Shown here one piece after another: positions 58,466 to 64,000 of a DNA stretch of 64,000 bases. Position 1 is the first letter of the stretch. Each line of letters begins with the position of its first letter. The stretch is taken from contig QJPP01000316.1 of assembly GCA_003996215.1 (NCBI GenBank), positions 1 to 64,000 of the forward strand, in the 5' to 3' direction. The stretch comes from Jaltomata sinuosa (taxonomy: Eukaryota > Streptophyta > Magnoliopsida > Solanales > Solanaceae). Both the position numbers and the translations under genes were made by a program. Under the pieces are notes generated by a model that was given only the letters and a program-made list of their open reading frames with translations, ran no database searches and had not been told where the DNA came from.

Positions 58466-60481
58466 GGCTCATCCGTGAACCGTGATAACTTCTTTGGATT
58501 TGAATGAACTAGCAGCGCACAAATAAAATAAGACACAAAACTTATAAAATCGTAGCATTTTTTAAGCATTTTTTAAGTCTTTCTTCTCCAACTCCAATAG
58601 ACTGAGGCAATCAACTAGAAATCATTTTTCAAGACCTAATACTAAACATCAATTAATACAAAAATTATGGTAAAATACGTATGTCAATCATTGTTTCTTA
58701 AAGAGCATGCAAAGTCCAAAATGAATAAGTAAAAGTGAACGGAGAATCTATCACTTTGAAATGAGTTTAGAGTCTAGAAGTAGAATGAGGACAACAAATA
58801 CACATAACAAGTAAACACCAAGAAATTTCCCCAAAAAACTTTTTGTTCATCTTTTTTCTCATAGTAATATAATTACTAAAGAAGCACAATAATTTAGTCA
58901 CTGCACGTGCACTGGAAAACTAGGAAAAGTTCTGCACACCATATATTTTTACAAAACTATTCTTATTTTTCTCTGGTACAATATTGAATATTAACTTAAA
59001 GTATAGATTTTTTACTAATATTGATGAGGAGGAAGCAACCATCATGGAATGTGGTAGGAATTAGGATACTTGAAACTTTTTGGTCATTAATCAGAAGTCT
59101 CGAGTTCGAGCTATGGAAATTGAGAATTTCATGGTAAGAAGTGCAAGATCTCCAATCCATATAACGATATTTGACTGAGCATGGAGTTTAACAAAAAAAG
59201 GAAGACATAGTAAACTAGTCTTCCCCATTTATGTGGTTACAAATCATTTCATCCTGAACAAAATGAGAAGTTTAAAGTTAAATTATTTCTATATAAGAAA
59301 GTACAACATTCTTTTTAGACAGATTAAAAAAAATATATATCCGTCACATAAATTAAAATGAAGGGAGTCTTATTTTTCTCTAGTACTAGGGTTAACTAAT
59401 ATTGAGGAGGAGGAAATAATTATATCCGTCAAGTTAGAATGTGATAGGATGATTGAAATCTCTCCGCCTTAATCATATGTTTTGGATTCAAGCTTTAGGA
59501 ATATAGAACCGCTTGATAAGAAGCGGTTTACCCCCTAAGTGAGCCTACCCGACATGAATCCAAAATTAGTCGAGTCAATGAATTTCGGGATCGAATGATT
59601 ATTAAAAAGATGAGCAAGAAAGGAAGAATTGGCCTATGACCAAGTTGTCCCAAGGTCTTGTTTGGCAATGGAAAGATTGGAAGAGTCTTGGCTCAAAACT
59701 AGCAAGTAGCAAATCGAAATTGAATGGATCAAATTAATTATTTTGCAGCCTTTGTTCATGAATTATTGGATACTGTACAACCTTCTTATTTGATCTCGTC
59801 TTCAATTAATGTTCGAATTATTTGATGACATGTATATAATCGGATTCAGAATATTGAATATGAGTTCTGAATAAATTATTCATATATATTAAGTAAATTT
59901 TTTAAATAATAAATACAAAATTTTAACTAAAATTATTGAATTATATCGAATTCATAGCAGAAAAGGAATAGAGTGGAAAACACGTCTTTATATATTCTCT
60001 AATTTATAAAAGAAATGCAATTGGTTTGAGGTTGTGATGAAATGGTAATTAATTAGTATCCCTCTATCCTAATTAGATGTCTCGACATTGAGTATTGAAA
60101 TTAGAATCACCTGTGTCAGGGAACGTTTTATCTCTCTAGCTACAAAGTGAAATTTGTGCGGGAAAATAGTAGGTATAAAGTAAATTGTCCAATATTTTCA
60201 AATTAGTTCAACTTCGTACCTTTTCGACATAAATCATATATCTCAGAGAGGTCGTAGACTTAAGTATGAAAGGCCTACCCCAAAGAGCAAATAAGCCGTC
60301 AAAGATTAGTACTCCACCACAAGCTGTTACAGCGCGTTTAGTTAATCATCGATCTTCATCTCAGAATTTACCAATATATATATATATATACACTTAATGA
60401 TTATATATATATATATATATAAAACATCTCAAAAATTGAATATTTCAAATATATAATTATATATAATTACTATGAATGACT

Positions 60482-60662
60482 CACTATTAAAAAGTCACTA
60501 TTTTTCTATTGAAATTTTTCGCTGAATATTAAAGTGAGAATCTATTTTCCACCATATATTTTTTCAGTGAGCTAGTTCGGTGAAAAATAAATAGAAAAAT
60601 CATGTTATATAACACAAATTTTCTACTAATTCGTGGTGGAGAAAACTATGTTTCTAATAGTG
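60482..60662. mobile_element. CACTA-type MITE with ACT duplication
   Basis: Begins CACTATTAAAAA and ends TTTCTAATAGTG; ACT on both sides (60479-60481 and 60663-60665). 181 bases, same family as 48891-49169 ('cagtgagctagttcggtgaa', 'acacaaattttctacta'). Confidence 0.85.
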
Positions 60663-60989
60663 ACTCTTTAATTATCCAAGTTGATGTCCTCTTAAATTCT
60701 ACTTAATTTTCTCCATACGTATCTCTTCTAGTCGAAGTATTCCATACATTTCAATTGACGTGATCCTACGTATATTTTCACTTCGTTTAGAAAAGAATGA
60801 TTTCTTTTTAAATTCAAAAATAATTTAATTAATTCAATTTTTAATGACAAACTTTTATAATCACATAAATATAAATATAATAATATCATAAAATTTTAAA
60901 GTCTTATATTCACACAAAAGTTAGATCACAACTTTCAAAAAAAAAAAATCATTTCATAAAACTCATGTCCGATCAAATATATTCACATA

Positions 60990-61215
60990 AATTAATCAAT
61001 CCGTGCTACAAACGACGCATACGATCATCGTTCGCTTGCCGACCTGCAGTAGGGGCCTTTGGCTCCCAAGGCACGTGTCGTTGGCTAAGTCATCATGGCA
61101 GAAAAGTCGCAATGACCGCCGTGAAGTACAATTTCCATCGAGCGACGACAGGTAGAATCCTCGCAGATGACTTAAATACGCGATGAAGTATTGTAAGTGA
61201 AAAAATGGCCTTGCT
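60990..61215. other. GC-richer island of unknown origin
   Basis: About 220 bases with near-even base composition in otherwise AT-rich DNA. Both strands carry open frames of about 74 codons, neither recognised. It could be a captured exon, an organelle-DNA piece or foreign insert. No promoter, splice signal or repeat end was identified. Confidence 0.4.
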
Positions 61216-61464
61216 ACCACGATATACTGAAATTTAACCTTTTGTCACTTCGATTCGTTAAAAAAAAGTCACATAAATTGAAACAAAAAGAATAAAAAAA
61301 GAAGTACTCCATTAAAATGAATTTGAGTGAAATTTTGACTGTAGAATTTACTACATTGCTCCCAAATATTAATTAAATGCCAAAATCCAAACAACTTTCA
61401 AAGAAGCTACCCGAGTAAAGTTAGAGCTAGGAGTAGTGTGGCAAGATTGACTAACAAAATAAAT

Positions 61465-62010
61465 AGGAGTAATAATTTCAAGTGGAGGTTCTAGGTATGA
61501 GTTAAGTTTTGAGTTTTCTTTTACGAGAAATTTGCAGTCGTTATTCTTCGGGTGCGTACAAAATAAACATTGCTTTAGTGTAATAATATGCAAATCATAC
61601 AAGAAAAGTAAATCACACTAGACAAAACCCATTCAACGAACTCGACCGAGAAAGCAAATAGGAGAATAGTAATTTCAAGTGGAGGTTCTAGGTACTGAGT
61701 TAAGTTTTGTGTTTTTTTCTTTTAACAAGAAATTTGCAGTCGCTATCATATAAGAGAGATAAACTGTACTAAACAAGACCTGTACGACGAACTCGGCCCA
61801 GAAAGCATATAGGAGAATAATAATTCCAAGTGGAGGCTCTAAGTACTAAGTTAAGTTTTGCGCTTTTCTTTTACAAGAAAATTGTCAGTCGCTATCCTTT
61901 GGATGCACACAAGGTAAACTATACTCTAATGTAATAGTATGCAAACCATATAAGAGATCGAAAATCGCACTAGACAAATCCCGACTCAATCGAAAAAGCA
62001 TATAAGGGAT
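61465..62010. repeat. Three diverged direct repeats (about 130-200 bp)
   Basis: 'taatttcaagtggaggttct' (about 61470 and 61670) and 'taattccaagtggaggctct' (about 61820) each precede 'gagttaagttttg'-type sequence, 'gaaatttgcagtcg' and 'aaRcatataRgag'. The middle copy lacks about 60 bases. No gene seen. Confidence 0.7.
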
Positions 62011-62635
62011 TTCGAATCAAATTCTTTTAGTCCTGATTGTTATAAGGTCCATAAATAAATAACTATTCATATTGAATCATAATTACTTAAAATAGAAATA
62101 ATAATTTATCATAGGAGGTTAATTAAATTGCAGTCATATAATACGTACAAAGATTATTTAAACTGTCGATATATATAACTTAAATAATAAGCACTAATTA
62201 ATTTATCTAACAAGTGGCTCATGTATCTCGATACTACATAATGCTAGATACTAATTTTATTAATTAATGATATGTGAACTACTTTGTCCCTATCATTTAG
62301 TACTAAACTTATACATTTGTGGACTCTTCTATATATTGTGATAATAGTCTTCCTAGAATTTGCATTATTGAAACTTTTTAACAATTTCTCAATTATAATG
62401 AACATTAATGTACACTTTTTATATTCCTTCCACTTTTATATTCCTTCCACATCACTTTATTTGTCACATTTTTTAATTTATATGTCCTTTATAAAAAATA
62501 TTAACTAGAGCAGAATTTGACTTAACTATTCTTATTTATTACTTCTCAATATTTAATATTTTTTTCTTTTAGATTACATTAATATCTCTCTATATTATGA
62601 CTAAGGGTAAAGGTGAAAACAAACAACTAATTATA

Positions 62636-62887
62636 CTCCGCCCCATATTAGTTATCCACTTTTCCTTTTGCATGCATTTTAAGAAATCATAAATAAGAAG
62701 ATAATTTTACTAATTCATCAAACTTTTTTAGAAATTTACAGACAAGTATTCACACTTTAAAAAAAAATATTTGTAAGGGTAATATGATTTTTTTTTAAAT
62801 TAATTCTCTCTTAATTTAGTAAGGTGGACAACTAATATAAGAAAACTATTTTTAGTAAAATGGAAAATTAATATGGGACGGAGGGAG
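62636..62887. mobile_element. Stowaway-like MITE, TA-flanked
   Basis: Ends 'ctccgccccatattagttat' and 'attaatatgggacggaggga' are inverted copies next to TA on both sides. 252 bases, non-coding. Confidence 0.85.
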
Positions 62888-62889
62888 TA

Positions 62890-64000
62890 TCTTAATATTT
62901 TAAAATAACAACTATTTTGAACCATCTATTTTTTAATAAGAACGACGAGTAAAATGATTCGGATAGAGTACCTTTCAAGTCTAGTAATTATTATACCTCA
63001 AGTCTTTTTTCCCTATCATTTTTGAACTATTCCATTGATATATTAGTTCTTTTCAGTTTCCATTATTGAATTGAGTCAACATCAACAAGTTGTTCCTTTC
63101 CTTCAAATGCCTTTATGTTTTACTAGTTTCCCTCTTTCTATTTATTGAATGAATATATGTTAATGTGGACCAGGCTTGTTATGTTTATATTTTGTTTGTT
63201 TTTATTAAGATTAAGATGTTTGAATAAAATTATATGTATATCTGAATATTAAGACATATATTAAGATTAAAAATGATGTTTGAATCTAAATACAAATTTG
63301 AATATGAAGATGTTATATTAATATCTGTACGAAATAATTTAAATTGTTTGTTTTCTCAACGTCTGAATATAATATAAAATTTGTCTTTATTTAAAATTTT
63401 AAAATTAATAAATATAAATTCAAATAAAATATTAATTAATTTAATACTGCACCAATTAAGTATTTTAAAAGTTATATGGTCATTGTGTGATAATGACTAA
63501 CAACGGTAGTGGTTGTAAGTAGTAGTTAGTGGTGACAATGTCTAGCTAGCGATAACGTTAAATAAGGATATTGTGGCTAATAGTTTTGATGGATAATAAT
63601 AATAGCTAAACGGGTGGTTGTGATCATTGATAGTAGTAGTTGACAATATATATCGATGGTTGTTGTGATAATGAGGGTTGGTGGTGATAATTTTAAATGA
63701 TAGTTAGTGGTACTAATGACTGATTGTGGTTGGTGGTAGCGATGGTTTGTGACTGAGGATGGTGTTTTAGTTGTGATAGATGGTAAACATCGGTGGCAAT
63801 AGTTGATAATGGTCATGATCATCGACGATAGTTCACAGATAAAGTGGATGAAATAGTTGTGAAATGTCATTTATAGAAATCTTTGAACGTATATCATCTT
63901 ATTGATATTAAGATTTTGTTATAAATTTTAATTATCCAAATTTATTAAATGATAAATAAATCATCTCTTCTCTAACTCTAAGTGAGTAATGGGTTCACAC
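62890..64000. other. Right-edge AT-rich spacer
   Basis: No gene seen. Bases 63490-63850 are rich in 'ggt', 'gtggt' and 'gatagt' triplet-like wording, giving an unsupported 97-codon frame on the minus strand. Confidence 0.5.

Noticed and set aside
63577..63870. 97-codon minus-strand frame
   Set aside because: It derives from a low-complexity 'ggt/gat' stretch; no domain or splice support.

Overview
This is a plant nuclear window, most likely from the nightshade family (Solanaceae), probably Solanum. The evidence is very AT-rich DNA, short GT-AG introns, RTE-type LINEs whose 3' tails end in TTG runs (as in Solanaceae LINE/SINE families), Stowaway, Tourist and CACTA MITEs, and a Copia element primed by initiator tRNA-Met. 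No bacterial-style operon or CRISPR is present. Species and chromosome cannot be fixed from the sequence alone.

Layout. Bases 1-5360 are a tandem satellite with a 180-bp unit that runs off the left edge; part of it (about 361-2340) is organised as a 720-bp four-unit higher-order repeat. A short C2-domain protein gene follows (6518-6961, + strand). Next come three tandem caleosin/peroxygenase genes, all on the minus strand (8336-14469, 24718-28300, 35570-41581). Each has six coding exons with matching intron phases. A five-exon Nudix hydrolase gene is at 48595-51391, also minus strand. From about 51.4 kb to the right end I see no gene, only decayed repeats and AT-rich DNA.

The gaps and introns are filled with mobile elements, many with visible target-site duplications: a nearly intact RTE LINE (16250-19476, one in-frame stop) inserted into a MITE; an older LINE copy split by a 428-bp solo LTR; a MULE-like element; several TIR MITEs; a Copia element with a large RT/RNase H deletion (43422-47767); and a 2.39-kb near-perfect inverted repeat inside the last intron of the third caleosin gene.

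The three caleosins are heme-dependent, calcium-binding lipid-droplet or ER proteins by family knowledge. Copies 1 and 2 are closest to each other, sharing UTR-like flanks and a duplicated intron segment. Copy 3 is more diverged. The C2 and Nudix genes have no evident functional link to them. Exon models come from reading frame and splice consensus only; no transcript evidence was available.
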